A stretch of 64,000 nt of DNA from Trichostrongylus colubriformis (taxonomy: Eukaryota > Nematoda > Chromadorea > Rhabditida > Trichostrongylidae), in NCBI GenBank assembly GCA_963978905.1, contig OZ022261.1, forward strand, positions 21,449,686 to 21,513,685, given 5' to 3'. This document shows positions 33,656 to 46,150 of this stretch, piece after piece (the first letter of the stretch is position 1; every line of letters starts with the position of its first letter). The notes beneath the pieces are model-generated. The model saw only the letters and a program-made list of their open reading frames with translations, was not told where the DNA came from and did no database searches. The position numbers and the translations under genes are program-made.

Positions 33656-34725
33656 AGAAAAAAGGAGCGAAATGTCTGAGGGCAGTAAGGCTCTCCTCCT
33701 ACAAATAACTCTCATCGCGGATGCGCTTCCTCGCCTTCCGCATCTTCGAAAGGAGTGATAAAGTGGACGAGGCAAAGCAAGCTAAACTGCGCTTTGGCGC
33801 GCTGCACTTCCACAATGTCACAAAGGGCACAAGGCGCGCATTTCAAAATTTTCGAATTTCGTCACAAATCATCCCTTCTACAGTCGCCCAAATATCGAGA
33901 AAATCATCTTTCTTTCGTTGCTCCTAGTGGTTGCTCTGAAATTTTTTTCCCACGGTACGGAATGGAAACACTCGGTTTGTAACCTGCTCAATTAAAACTT
34001 TTAGATGGATGCTTCCAAACTCCGACATGAAGCTGTTGCTGCTTGAAAGGGTGTCTCTAATGACCGAGTGTAAATGTATAACGATTGTCAGTAAAATTTA
34101 GTGATGCAAGGTCATCATAGAGTAGCATTTTTACAGGTATCTGGTATAGTACAATCGCCTAACCGTGGTTATATCGTATCGAATTTCATTTTCATCCATT
34201 GAGTAGAACGGTGACTACGTTTGATGTTGCATGGCATAAAATATCGAGAAGGTCACTCGAATCTTCAGCTGCAGATTGATCCAATGAAACACTCCACGTT
34301 CTACGGGCTGGGCAGACGCTTAGTTGTCACTGTGGAAGGGAAAAGGAGAACGCATAAGCCACATCCTCCTGCGTAGTTAAAGGTGTAGCCTGAATGCTCC
34401 TAACGCTCTTCTACCAATGACCATCGAGGGTCTGTAGCCTTGTAACAACAATGCTTCCGAGAGGAAAGAGTTTGTGCTCAGCGTCTAAATTCGGTTTGTG
34501 AGTGATTCGCTTTGAACTGCTTAATAACTAATAAAGAGTGGTTTACAAAACTTTTGCAGCTTTATTTAAATATCACATGATTAAGACTCGAACAAAGACA
34601 TTGAATCGCTACAATACTGCTGGTATAATGTACTCGATAGATTTCTTTTAATATAAACGAAGCGATTAAATTGTATGCATTTAAAAAGACACTGGTGATA
34701 GCATTTGTTCCCATATTCTGGTCAC

Positions 34726-35172
34726 TTATTCCACATAGCTCCTGATAATTTTGCAAAACCAACGCCATGCGGCCAGCTTCCGATGATACTTGTCCACCAT
34801 AATACCTTTCAAAGTGTACACACCGAGATGAAATGAGCCTGTAACTCCATTTTTAACCAGTAGAATTGGATCAAGCTTCGAACTTGTTCACCTTCTGGAG
34901 CTCTTTCTAGGGGCAGAGCAAAAGTTTGCACCGATCTTCCCGGCTCGAAATCTCCGAGATAGTACCATTCCTCGAGAATTCTTTCACCAAGGCGGTGTAC
35001 CGTGTGCCTGTATCTGTAAGATGAAACGTCCTTGTGATGGTGACAGAGTCGTTCTATAAAAAAACTATGTTCTACTTTAATCCATGGACCGGGCTTCTGT
35101 GCACGTAAAAATCAATACGAAATTTATAGAGCCTTCCTTCTTTCACAAGTAACGTGGTATCAGGTGGTGGCA
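34726..35172 (-). CDS. RhoGDI-like protein, C-terminal exons
   Basis: Rho GDP-dissociation inhibitors extract prenylated Rho GTPases from membranes through an immunoglobulin-like fold. Exons 35076-35172, 34892-35013 and 34726-34838 join in phase. Exon 1: LLVKEGRLYKFRIDFYVHRS, corresponding to the RhoGDI strand FVLKEGxxYRIKIxFxVxR. The junction gives GLKYRHTV, as in SGMKYIQHT. Exon 2: YYLGDFEPGRSVQTF and LERAPEG, like YMVGSYGP...EEAPKG. Exon 3: YTLKGIMVDK and AAWRWFCKIIRSYVE, like the terminal LSWEWNLTIKKDW. The usual DDD before the last strand is absent and similarity is modest, so this is a divergent member. The N-terminal exons with the regulatory arm were not found between 35173 and 36069. 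Confidence 0.65.
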
Positions 35173-36069
35173 CTGTAAACGAATTATGGTCTATACCTCA
35201 AATATGTGCTTGTTTTTTATCACGTATAATCACAAAATGACGAACTGAAGTAAGCATACAGGTTTCGCCGCGTCCGCCTGGTTGGCGCGAGAGTGGAGTT
35301 CACATCGTGTTGCCCTATTCGCAGAGGCCTATCGCTACGTTAGCTGCCTAGATCGATGTGGGTAATATCCCGTTTGAGAATATCGACCACTTTGACCCTG
35401 ATTAGGTACAATATTCGTGGCCATTAGAATTCAACCGACTAACAAGCCCCGGTTTTCCTTCGCGTAAGACTAGCTCGCTAATTTCCCTAAACCTTATGAG
35501 GAAGGAAACAAGCGAAGCTAGAGCACGAGATAGCTGCTGCCGATGGGAGATCCAGTTCTCACAAGTCCTCAAATCGATACGCATTCAACACGTGGGACAA
35601 TGTGCTACGTTGTATGAACTGTGTTTCGTGCTGTTGTATGAAATAAATCTAACAACAAGTAGCCAACCTCCTCGAAGAAATTTCAATTTGTACTCCGGTA
35701 ATCCATCAGTGATAAGGCACAGAGCATCAATAAAGAGAGTTGCGCGTACATGTTCGTGTGCAATGTGCAGTGGCCCTCGCTGGGGGTCATTCTAAACAAG
35801 CACAAAGGTCACTAAGTATCAGTAATTACGACGAGGTATTTCAATCATAAACATTGCCGACAAACCCGAACAAGCTTTCTGAGCTCGATCTTCCTAGTAG
35901 TTTGTAGATGAAGTCGATCATATTCACGTTCATACAGCTCTTCCATATCCGACAACATCTTTTGTACCTGTTGCAGTCATGCTATACAGCCGAGCCAATA
36001 ACTTTGTCAACACTATCGAAGCCAACGATGGAAGGCAATCTCTGCTTTTACCAGAAGTGTCGTTTGCGG
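35173..36069. other. Upstream of the RhoGDI-like gene; exons not resolved
   Basis: A minus-strand stretch at about 35402-35500 (ELVLREGKPGLVSRLNSNGH) could be an N-terminal exon of the RhoGDI-like gene, but no convincing donor was seen. Nothing else supported. Confidence 0.3.
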
Positions 36070-36337
36070 GTGTGTGGCGATTGGTCGAATTTTCTCGCCG
36101 CCGTCCGCGGCGAGCGGCCCGGAGAGTGCGAGTCATTTGCAGCTTCATCTGTTGAAAGAACAACAACAACATCATAGGCAAACTTTCGAAGCTTCCAGCC
36201 TGCAATCTTTTAAGATCCTTCACGGTACCAGCCCACTGCGTCGAACGGAATTACAAATGACTGTGCGGCAAGTCGTACTGACGGCGCCGCCATTGCGACG
36301 CCGCGAAGCGAAAATTCGAGCAATCGCCACACACACG
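36070..36337. mobile_element. MITE with GTGTGGCGATTG termini
   Basis: Inverted termini about 30 bp long: TGTGTGGCGATTGGTCGAAT at the left and the complement of GTGTGGCGATTGCTCGAATT at the right end. The interior contains GC-rich CGCCGCCGTCCGCGGCG. No coding capacity; target duplication not resolved. Confidence 0.75.
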
Positions 36338-36348
36338 TCGTCTGGTCC

Positions 36349-36591
36349 CTACTGCAGATCGTGCGCGTGACGAAAATGCCTATCAATGTTCTCCGACAAA
36401 TGGCGACATTCGCCAGTTCCCTTATTTTGGCAAATGCGGGAGGCACATTTGAATACCTTATTCAAATTTTGTTTCACATCTTTCATAATGATACGCTTGT
36501 CGTTCTCGTCTTCAGCCATAATATCCCTTTTCGCTGTTTCGAGCAGGCTGATAGTGTCACCGGCCAGCGTTTTAAAGCTCACCCAGGCGCT
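36349..36591 (-). CDS. Unrecognised terminal exon
   Basis: Minus-strand exon of 80 codons plus TAG, after a good acceptor (CTTTTCTTCAG). The peptide starts SAWVSFKTLAGDTISLLE, is helical and charged, and holds three Cys (KVFKCASRIC and GECRHL). A 38-base stretch upstream has GTGAGT and the acceptor but is very short for an intron. No upstream exon in phase was found. It follows the stop of the gene at 36957-37482, so it is probably separate. Family not recognised. Confidence 0.4.
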   Translation of the reverse strand, partial: SAWVSFKTLAGDTISLLETAKRDIMAEDENDKRIIMKDVKQNLNKVFKCASRICQNKGTGECRHLSENIDRHFRHAHDLQ

Positions 36592-36956
36592 CTGAAGAAA
36601 AGAAGATCGAAACACGGGGTCAAACTCACCGTGCAATGCTCATTTCAGGATGAATTTTAGGATATTTGTACGAGATCACTGAAGTGAGGATTCAGCGGCC
36701 GTCCCTTAGCAACGACCAATTCACTACAGCAATACCAGGGCGCTATTCTCGTACGGTGACGCAATTCTCGTGGCGCCAGTCCAATTCAAATGTTCTGATG
36801 CACATCCTCCATCTCACTTAAACGTCAGACACAAGTTACAGCGCGGCGCTGTGCCATATTACCTCAGGGGCACCCATTTTAGATCTCTGGCTGACCCCTC
36901 CGTGGGACCGTTTTGAGTACTCCCCATTCTCTTGTTCTCGCGACATTTTGTGCGTT

Positions 36957-37482
36957 CTATTCGATGTGTGGCTCTGAAAGGCTCGTTGCCTCCTCCCAGG
37001 AAGTTTTCCTTTTACAGGCTTCCATCGCCTGTCCCTTTACTAGATGGATTATCGTTTGAATGCGAGCATCAATGGTAACTTGTTTCAGATCGACTGCTTG
37101 AAATAGAGTCGGTCCGACATTATGCCAATTGGCCACTATGTGAGTGAAGTACATCCTTTAGTACAGCTCACCTCAACCTTCTCCATAGGTTCATCAGCAG
37201 GGAGACTGTTCTTCTGAAGTCCATGATCTTTCAATAGTTTGTCGTCAAGGTATTCGTTATCAGCACGTAACTCCATCATTTTATTGTGACGGTTTTCATA
37301 CTTGGTCATCAAATCTCGCGCTTTCGTGGCATACTTAAATGAGTGCAATGAGAGGGTCACTTTGATCAAGGGTCTTCTTAGCTTATTTCAACCTTTCCAA
37401 TTCTTTCAGATGCACTGTCCATTTCATTCCTTAGAGGGGCACTCATGTGCTCAACATGACCCTGCAATTCGATCTCATGGTA
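36957..37482 (-). CDS. Unrecognised coiled-coil-like gene, 3' part
   Basis: Exons 37393-37482 (30 codons: YHEIELQGHVEHMSAPLRNE...) and 37172-37333 (54 codons: YATKARDLMTKYENRHNKMM...) join in phase 0 across a 59-bp intron. They are strongly helical and charged, suggesting coiled coil. The next piece, up to a stop at 36957 (NWHNVGPTLFQAVDLKQVTI...), looks coding but is one base out of phase with the second exon, and the intron between them would be only 36 bp. Either an exon was missed, the junction is elsewhere, or this copy carries a one-base lesion. 5' exons not found. Family not recognised. Confidence 0.5.
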
Positions 37483-40400
37483 CTGTTGTGAAGACACTAC
37501 GGTTTTTGTTAGTTCTTCAGAAATAATCTAAGTAAATATTGATGTACTCAAAGGAACATGGATTGGGAATTCCTTTGAAATAAGCTAGTTAGTCATAAAA
37601 CAAGCTCTCCCACAAGTCGACCAAAGCCGCGCCACAGGACACTCGAATGGGGTCAGGACGCGTGAGAAGGCAGCGGTGACGCTACTGTACACGGCCTATT
37701 CACAACGCAGGTGAAAGTTTTTGTGGTGGGCGGTGACGCAATTCATGTAGCGCAACGACCTGTTATTACTGAACATCAGCGCTAGCAACTGGCTAGCGCT
37801 TTTGTTGTCGTGCACCTGAGCATAGCCATCTTTCAAACCGATGGAGTGTGAAAAACAGTCCACTTCCCTCATCAGAATACTTTACTCTGTGCGGATACAA
37901 GTTTCCATATGGGTCATCTGGATATGAATACTATCCTCATGGTGAGAACGAGACCTTTGATACCGAGGATTGAGAGGAAAACCACTGTTTAGATAGGTTG
38001 AGACATTGTAAACTGTTTAATCTCCGAACACTGAACACTCAAAATTGATCGCTCGTGTCACTCTGCCTGGTTCCGTTGTGAATTGATCGCATGCTGAGGG
38101 ACGCTACGCTTCCCCATACCTTGGCTTGACTCCATTCGAATGTCCTAGCGCGCCCCTTGCGCGACATAAGGGTATGACTTGCCGCGCTCCACTTTGCTCG
38201 CGGCGGGTGCGCCTGCCGGACAATTCTATTGGTGCAACCGCTCTATAAGGAGAGCGTTGGGCTTTGACAAGAGCCGAAGAATCACTTCTGCAGCAAGAAA
38301 TTGTCCACAAACAGCACAGATTTTTTTACAGACTCGAACTGAAAGGATGAGAAGCAGCGTGAATATTCAGGAAAGCATCAAGGGGAGTTTCTAAGTACGG
38401 AAGAAGTTCCATAATCATTAATCAACTTCACACCGTTTATTGCGAGGAATGCCTAGAATGGGGCGGTATCGGCCGCTACTCCAAAGGTGCAGCTACCAAC
38501 AACCAGTAAAACTAAAAACCAATAACCAGTAAATAACCAGTAAATCAGGCAAGTATAACTTGTTTCGGCTTGGCTATCGGGCAGCAAACCGCATACCATA
38601 TCCTGTCATGTCCAAGAAGTGAAACAGCCATTAGAGGAAATAGTAATATTTTTCAAAATATTATGATGGAAGTACAGAAGTACTCATAAAGCTTCTTGAT
38701 TGTTACTTTTGACATTAATGGCTTCTCCAAGAAATTGTGAACAATTGCTGAACTTACAATGACATATTCATTATTGGGCAGATAAGTGTAGTGCTCGAAA
38801 GAGAAATACATATTTTTAGACAATAGTATAACCCTATAATTGCTTTTTTCTTTTTAGAGCTCCCGTAGACATCTAGTACAGAGAGAAAGGTAACACATAA
38901 AATCACCAATGCCGAACAGTAAGTACTGTATAGAGCAGCCTTTTGAGTGATGAGCAGTAGCTGTAAGCGGGAAATGAAAAATGAAACCTACTAGGGTGTT
39001 TACCATTTCATTCATCACACCGTATCTTTATCATTTCTATCTGCTAGTTCTTAAGCATCATTCGTATCATGAAACTTCTCATTTCAACTGCATTTCAGAT
39101 TAATGTAAACACATGAAGCTGATAATCAAAATCATTTCTAGGCTCTTCTTGTAATCGCCAGTCCATTCATTGGCAGAACTCATTTTTGTTTATGATTCCA
39201 TTAATTTGATTATTATTTATTTCATAAATCATGATTCTGTTATACCACTGATATTTATCGCATATTATTATGTCCCAATCACTTATGTAGACCTACCAGT
39301 CAGTGCTGAAAGGCACATTCCAGGATTGTTATGGTATTGCAGCCCCTTCCGTGGTCAGCTAAATCAACCCAAGCCACGTAAGCTGTACTTTTACCGAGGC
39401 GTGGGTGTCAGTTGTTGCAGAGCTGCTAGAGCATGCAGAGCTGAAGAAGCAAGCGCGACTCCACCATGCAGCCCAGGCTCGCCCACTCTAGACGTCATTT
39501 CTGGCAGTGACGCCGGCAGCGGTGGCAACGGCGTGGCAAATGTGGCCTGTGATTTATGCGATAAGATAAGATAAGGAAGAAATCCTGATAGTGAAGGAAG
39601 CTTTGATAAGGAGAAACAGGTAATATCTCAGGATTCCTCGTGATACAATCCAACGGAACCCGACTAAATGGCCCAGTTTCACGCGGTGATCTCGTACAAG
39701 GTCAGAAGCCAAGAGGCCTTATTTTTGCGATATTCTGGGGCTTTTTTCGGATCTTTCTTTGTTGGCTATCCCTCGGCACCTCCACTTCCATAATTCAGCG
39801 CTTTAACCCATTCAAGGTAATCCTGAAATGTGCCGTCAGGAACCCAAAGAGTTTTTTTTTGCATAATTATCAACTAAATTTAGTCTCCTTTGATCACATA
39901 TTCAGTTACCTCCATCCGTTCCTGCTCCCATTTTTTTTACTTTGGGAAGCGAGAAGTGGTGATTGATATGAGAGGTCTGTTTAATGCGTTGGTGGGGAAG
40001 GGGAGCACGGCAAAGCTGTGAAGAAGAGGTCCGAAGCAAAAGTCAAATGCTGAGCCGATTTTATGGTAAATTTTTAGTAACCTCTAGACATCGCACCTTC
40101 TCAAACGATCTATCCTTTCTGTGGATGAAATCGAGCCCTGAGTTAAGCACTGCATCGGAGATTTTTTTTATGAAAAGCATCGTTCGCTGCCCTCTAAGCC
40201 TAAACTCACGATACGCACCCCCTCCTCCTCCTCCTGCTCCTCCATGGTCGATTTTGGTGGTATACTGAAACTGTGATGTAAAAGAGATCTTCCTAATTGC
40301 CTTCGAAATAGCCGGAAACGGGTGAGTCTTTAATGAATCCTGGAGGAGTTTTCTTCTCATATACGACTCTTTTCTAACCCAAATTGACCGCCATTTCACG

Positions 40401-41060
40401 GTTCTAAAACATGATCCTTCGGAGCATTCCGTGACCATTTCTTGACCCCGGTTGTACGGCAACATTTGCTACAAGGGAACGGGCGTAGCGACGCAGCCAG
40501 TTCCGAGGTCGAACCCGATTCACACATACTTAAACAGGAATGTTAGCAATAAACAGACGGCCTGTCTGTAATTCAATTTACAATTTCACTTTCCAGAAGG
40601 CGCGTGTTTTCTTTCTCAATCTATACACCAGAGTACAAATTGACTTTAAAACTGCTGTGCTGAGCAACATATAAATAATGCCAATTGTGTACAATGTGAT
40701 TTGTGACGAATTGTGTGAACGCAGTGTACTTTGTGTCTGGTTTGTATGTTTTGTACCAGCAACCCATGGAACAAATGTTGGGAGACGACTGTGAAATGAA
40801 TAGCGCACACTTTGCTGCCACTTTTCTTTTCATGTTTGCAGACCAATGATCGAAATGCCGCTTTGCTGAGTACCAAGCTCATCGCCCTCATTTCTTCAGA
40901 CAGCAGCAGTAACACCACCTGGCAGCCGACTTCGTACCACAGTCCCCCTTACTTCGTTCCACTCTTGCTTTTCTCACACGAATCTTCTTCACAAAATATC
41001 TATGTCATTGGCTATCCATAGGATAGTACATGGGTGGAGTGGCGTCCGGTTTGTAGCATA
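37483..41060. other. No gene recognised
   Basis: Only scattered short frames. A plus-strand stretch at 39400-39570 reads a helical peptide (ELLEHAELKKQARLHHAAQA) ending at a stop, but I found no splice context for it. Confidence 0.35.
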
Positions 41061-41777
41061 CAGGGGGTGTCAAAAAAAGAATTGTGTCTCCTCCACTTTC
41101 ACCCCGTTTTAGTCGAACTGCAGCAAATTCTGTTGAGGTATTTACATCCCCAGATTCAAGAGCAGACCTCACTCTATCACTATACTCTGTGGCAGCTTTC
41201 CGCACGAGCAGGAAGGGAAGCGAGGAAAGAGTGAACAAGATGTGTCACCTCAACTGGGCAAAATCCGAAGTTTCGTCGCCCTCGTTCACAAACCCAAGGG
41301 GATTCATACTGGGTGGTGTTCTTAAACATTCCGTTTTTTCCGGGTCCCCAGCACCCTTCGTTTCCAAGAGCCAAAACGTGCCCTTACCGCTAAAACCCCT
41401 TCGGAGGCGGATTTGGGCATGAAAATGATACTTCGGATCATAGCAGCCTTTTCAAAGCAGTAGGGGCTCTATGACTTCCATGGACCGAAGGGCCAATCCT
41501 TAGGTAGCTTCCCGCAAAAGACCTACCATGGAACATGGCTCCACTGTTTTGAAAAGAGCTTGATACCGTGGGTGCTCTGAAGCCCGACTACGCCGCTCGA
41601 AAGTTCCATATTTTTATGAAAATGAAAGTAGTGAGTCTCAGCTTGTCCCTGCTTTCAGAGGAACGTTTCGGGAATATTTTGCCCCAATACTTCTTTCTTC
41701 ATTTCTTTCGTTTCCCTATGTTTTGCATAATTTTGAGATGTGAGCCGTGGGCAAATTACTTTTTTTGGCACCCCCTG
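41061..41777. mobile_element. Non-autonomous DNA transposon, TA target duplication (copy 2)
   Basis: Starts CAGGGGGTGTCAAAAAAAGA and ends TTACTTTTTTTGGCACCCCCTG, flanked by TA at 41059-41060 and 41778-41779. 717 bp, same family as 531-1256. No transposase frame. Confidence 0.85.
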
Positions 41778-43659
41778 TAGTACAGATTAAAGACCCCAGG
41801 AGGGGCAAATTCGGTAAATTGGGGATTATGAAAGTAAAGGTGCTTAGCAATGTGAGAGTAGAGAAAGAACGATATGAAATTGCGAAAAAACCAAGACTAG
41901 GAGCCCGAAAATCCCCCTTCTTTTTCACGTACCTCTGCATCACTAGCCGGGGTGGACCGCAGACAGGCTAGGGGTTGAAGCAGCCGGCCGCGATCGTTTT
42001 CCCGCCCCTCATCGGCGACTCACACGGCCGCAGGACCGCAGGACGACATGCCACGCTTCGGGGTCGTCCTAAGACCCCAAGCCGCGTTTTGTCAATGCGA
42101 TTTTCGCCACATATGACCTCTTCTGAAGTAGAACGTTCGTTTTCAGAGAACATGTACTCCCAGATCTCAGTTCTCCCTTACCCCTACTGTTGCCTCAAGG
42201 AACGCAGTAAACACTAAAGAAATACTGTCAGAAAAATACTCATCAGTATCTCTTACCGGCGACTTCTTACAATATGAAGATTACATATATAAGGAAACTG
42301 CCACAGTTGTAAACTTTCCACGCAGCGGCAACAAATGCTCGCTTTTGTGAGCTACTCTCTCCTCATGGGCGCCAATTGATCGCATTTATCGGTTTTTTTC
42401 GCATGGGACCCCAATGGAATGGTGAACCTTTTCCCCCCACTCCTGAGTGAACATAGTGAAGTTGAAAATTGCTTATTTTGATATTGTTCTGGAGGTTCCT
42501 GAACTCGTTTTTCCATATTGACGTTTTGTTTATTATTTCGGTGGTGCTGATATTTTGACATTTGCTGTCTTTTTCAATCTTTCTACATATTTTATGCACT
42601 TGTTATAAAAATAAGGGACTATGACGGTACTCCTTATGAGTACATCTATGCGACTCGACCAGTGCCGCCTTGCCGTCATCGACGACAGTAGAGTTTCGAA
42701 GTCAAGTGCGACTTCCCTTCAATCTCGCTCCACATTTCGCACTTGCTTCACTAGTTTTTCATTCAAATTGAACATTTGTAATTCATAGAAAGTTTTCTAT
42801 TTCTAGTTCATAGCTGAAAAAGCTATGTAGTTTCTTTTATTCAATCACTACGACTCTTATTTTGTACATGTTAAGGCCATTACTTACCCATTAGGGTAAT
42901 TGTAAGGTACTTTGAATGAGAGAACAATTGCATTACGACAACGCCTTCCTTTCAGGGTGTATCCATCGAGTTGCAATGATTAAAAAGTTAACAAATCGCG
43001 AGCAGTAGCGACCTTGGCGCGGGCGCGCGAATCTGGATGTCCCGAAAAAAAAAAACGAAACGGGAAATGTTGAGAAGAGGGGAGGGGCGAAATTGGTTGA
43101 ATTGTTCGTTATTTGCTTTGTATGACGCGCCGATTGACCATCTGCATTCGTATGACGTCATATTGTCGTAGCTTTAACTTAATACACAATCATCCTTACA
43201 ATGACTACTATTTCCAGAGTAAACGATTACTTTTATCACATACTGTAGACTCAGAAAGTTCAAATCATAATGTCTGTGCTTAATTGTAGCGAATCATTTC
43301 CTGTACCGGATATGTATACAATGTATAAAAGTGAGTTTGCTATAAGTTATTAACTAGACCAGTTATCTGTAAGCCTTCAGGTTCAAGGACAGCTAGGCAG
43401 GAGAGTCTCACGGCGTTTGCATGTGTAATTGCGTACCCTGAACGAGTACCGTGTCTTACTCCTATAGTTACTAGTTAAACACTGGACAGTTCTGCATGCA
43501 TTTCGCGAGGGTGTACGTATATGTATTGTCAGGACAGAACTCCACAACGAAACGTCAGCGCGTGAGTAATAGTTACGGGCTAGAGGCGCCATATGTAGTC
43601 GATTCCTGAAGCCACTGTCGTGTCCTGCGGTATACGGTTGTTTAGCGGTCTTTGCAACT

Positions 43660-43785
43660 AATTTTCCAATGGGGCGCTGCCAAAGCTCCTCCCCTAAAAA
43701 GACCCAGGCCAATCTGGGAGGGCCCAGACGGCGAAGGACACGCTCCCAACGGTGAGCAATGGCCCACGGGCCCCATTGGAAATTT
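43660..43785. mobile_element. Small MITE
   Basis: About 126 bp between inverted termini AATTTTCCAATGGGGC and GCCCCATTGGAAATTT. GC-rich interior. No coding capacity. Confidence 0.6.
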
Positions 43786-44772
43786 AGATGCAAGGGCCGC
43801 GCCAAACGACAAACACCCGTGTCCTGCACCTTACTTTAATCGCTGTAATCACCTCAGGACCCAATCACCCCTGACACCCCAACTCGAACGCATCGCCTCG
43901 CACGCCCCACTGCGAAATCCTGTCTCAAAGATATATACTCAGGTATTGCGATGGATTTACAGATTTTCGAAGTATGTTCATTGCACGGATGCATGTGGCT
44001 AGATAGACGTGCCTTACTCTCTTATGGCGGCCCAAACTTCAATTAGAACCTTTTAAAGTTTCAGTTCTTTTCCTATTTCTTAGCAACTGTGAAACTCTCC
44101 CACTATCATAATGCATGGAAAAGACTTTGTTTATTCATTGCCCAAAAGCTCACATTTTTTCTGCCCAGCACCACGTAATCAGAAGAAACACTTATTCACT
44201 ATTTCGCCCTATGTTTTCCCCTTCGATGTCGGCTGATGCTCATGTGAAAGAAAGCAATTTGAACATATTCGAAGCTGGTTTCCTGTAGACCCATGAAGCT
44301 GGACAGCGTTCAGTGATTGATCAACCCAGGCGTTCCATGCGCATTTTGTACTTTCCCACTTTAGAACAATAGATTCCTCCTTCACCCTCACACTTTGGCG
44401 CTATAAGTACCATCACTTCAATGAAAATCGTAAGGGTAATTCGGATAAATCTTTCGTTTTTTTGATTCTGAACGGTATACGTTTTCAATATGAAAGCCGA
44501 CACGTCAAGCACCACGTAATTTCATTACGAGATATCTCCTCCAAAGCTCAGGGGTGCTCTTCCTCTGGGAATCTTGCCACATACGGCTTTCTAAGACCCT
44601 TAGTTTTCATTCGAATGGCTTTCTAAGAGTTTCTCATAGCTCACATTATCTCTATCATTGTCTTTGAGTCTTTCCACATCCACAAGAGACAGCACTGCGG
44701 ATGTGTGAAAAATGCATATTACTTACAGAATAAATGCAAGCCGTTGTTTTGAGAAGAGGCGTGGGCGTGGTG

Positions 44773-44963
44773 CCATTAAAGGCACCGTTCGCGCTCGCTG
44801 ATGGGAGGAGACACAGCTGGTCCATTGGTAGTCAGCGCTGGGTGGCGGCGGATGGACCACGCCCCCTTGCAGGCAATAGGGCGTGGAGAGACCGCCTTCC
44901 AGCGCCTAACTACCTGTGACATCCAGTTGCGTCTCCTCCCTTCAGCGAGCGTGAGCGGAGCCT
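44773..44963. repeat. Imperfect inverted repeat
   Basis: GGCACCGTTCGCGCTCGCTG followed by ATGGGAGGAGACAC at the left pairs imperfectly with GCGTCTCCTCCCTTCAGCGA and GCGTGAGCGGAGCC at the right. Probably a decayed foldback element. Confidence 0.55.
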
Positions 44964-46150
44964 TTGAGACAGAAAATAGGTGTGCGACGCGATGCGAAGC
45001 CGCATGTAGTTCGGTGCTCAAGCGATGACAATGTCGTACCCTTTATTCAGGGACTAATCGCTTTAGAACCCAACTATGTATGGCGTCCCCTGCGCGCACC
45101 CATCGCATAGCGCTTCACACGCGGCTACGTGAATTCTATGAACTAATAGCAGAAGCCGTCTGATTGCAAGAGGTATTTTCGTGGATAGGAACAGCAGAAC
45201 ACCACTGTGTAACGCTCGTTTCGAAGTATCAGTGAATTTGTCAGCAAGTGTGGGTTGAGTAACCGGTTCAGCCGACAGCACCTTCCGCTGACCATCTAGC
45301 CTATCGAATAAAACTCCACCCCTGTTGAAGAATCCTCGACGTTTGGTTCCTCAGATGGTGCCGAATAGGTTTTTCGCTGGATGGGCAACTGAGTGGCAGC
45401 CAGCTCTAGTCCTTGCCAGCGCAAGATAAAGTAATGTGAGACATCTAATGGTCGGTTAAGTGCAAGATCTTAATCACTATGATGCTATGACAAAACTCAT
45501 CCCAAACAGGTTGACCATATCGCGTTATTGCAGCACGAAACAACAGTCTTAAGACACGGTAATCATCCAAGGTACCCAATAGCATCCGCAAATGCCATGA
45601 GGAGCTGAGCATCGGCCAAGCAATGGTTCAGGGTAGGAAAAAGGGGGAGAGATCGCACATGGGCAAAAACCTCCTCGAGTAAGTGATAACGACCCCCCCC
45701 CCCCTCCCTTTTGAGTAATTTCGGAACCGACGATGACGATGATAATTTGCGCAATGAAAAGAGGATGAAAATGAAAAATCAATGAAAATCATTTCGTACT
45801 TAGCAGCAACGTTACGACCTTATTTCGAGAATCACCATCGGAATACCAATAACATCAGCCGTGCAATGTGTGAGATGGTCGAATTTCTCAAATTTTCTTC
45901 AATCACATGCTCCAGCCGATAGGCAGTAGGGGAAGGAGAGGGACCTGATGGGGCTGATGCCCTGCAAAAGCACGTCCACCTTTGTATCAGTGTTTCTTAA
46001 CCTGCTTGAAACTTACATTCAGTAGCCATCGCTTAGGTTCAGGGTCAGAAGAGCAGAAGAGGCCAAGCTGACCGGATTCGATCCGCGATCCTCAATATAG
46101 CGGCACCCTTGATAATGGAGAGGAACTTATTGCTCATTTTATATTTATAG

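Larger units (their letters stand above)
30142..34725. other. Gene-poor region
   Basis: No supported exon. About 30481-30580 resembles the reverse complement of 52040-52130, part of the TTA-flanked foldback element, so it is repeat-derived. A poly-A/poly-G hairpin lies at 31130-31182 and an AAAT-rich microsatellite at 33592-33655. A plus-strand frame at 31356-31571 (71 codons) has no recognisable motif. Confidence 0.45.
41778..46150. other. Gene-poor region with small inverted repeats
   Basis: Two short inverted-repeat elements are annotated separately (43660-43785, 44773-44963). The first exon(s) of the OST-alpha gene must lie towards the right end but were not identified. Confidence 0.4.
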
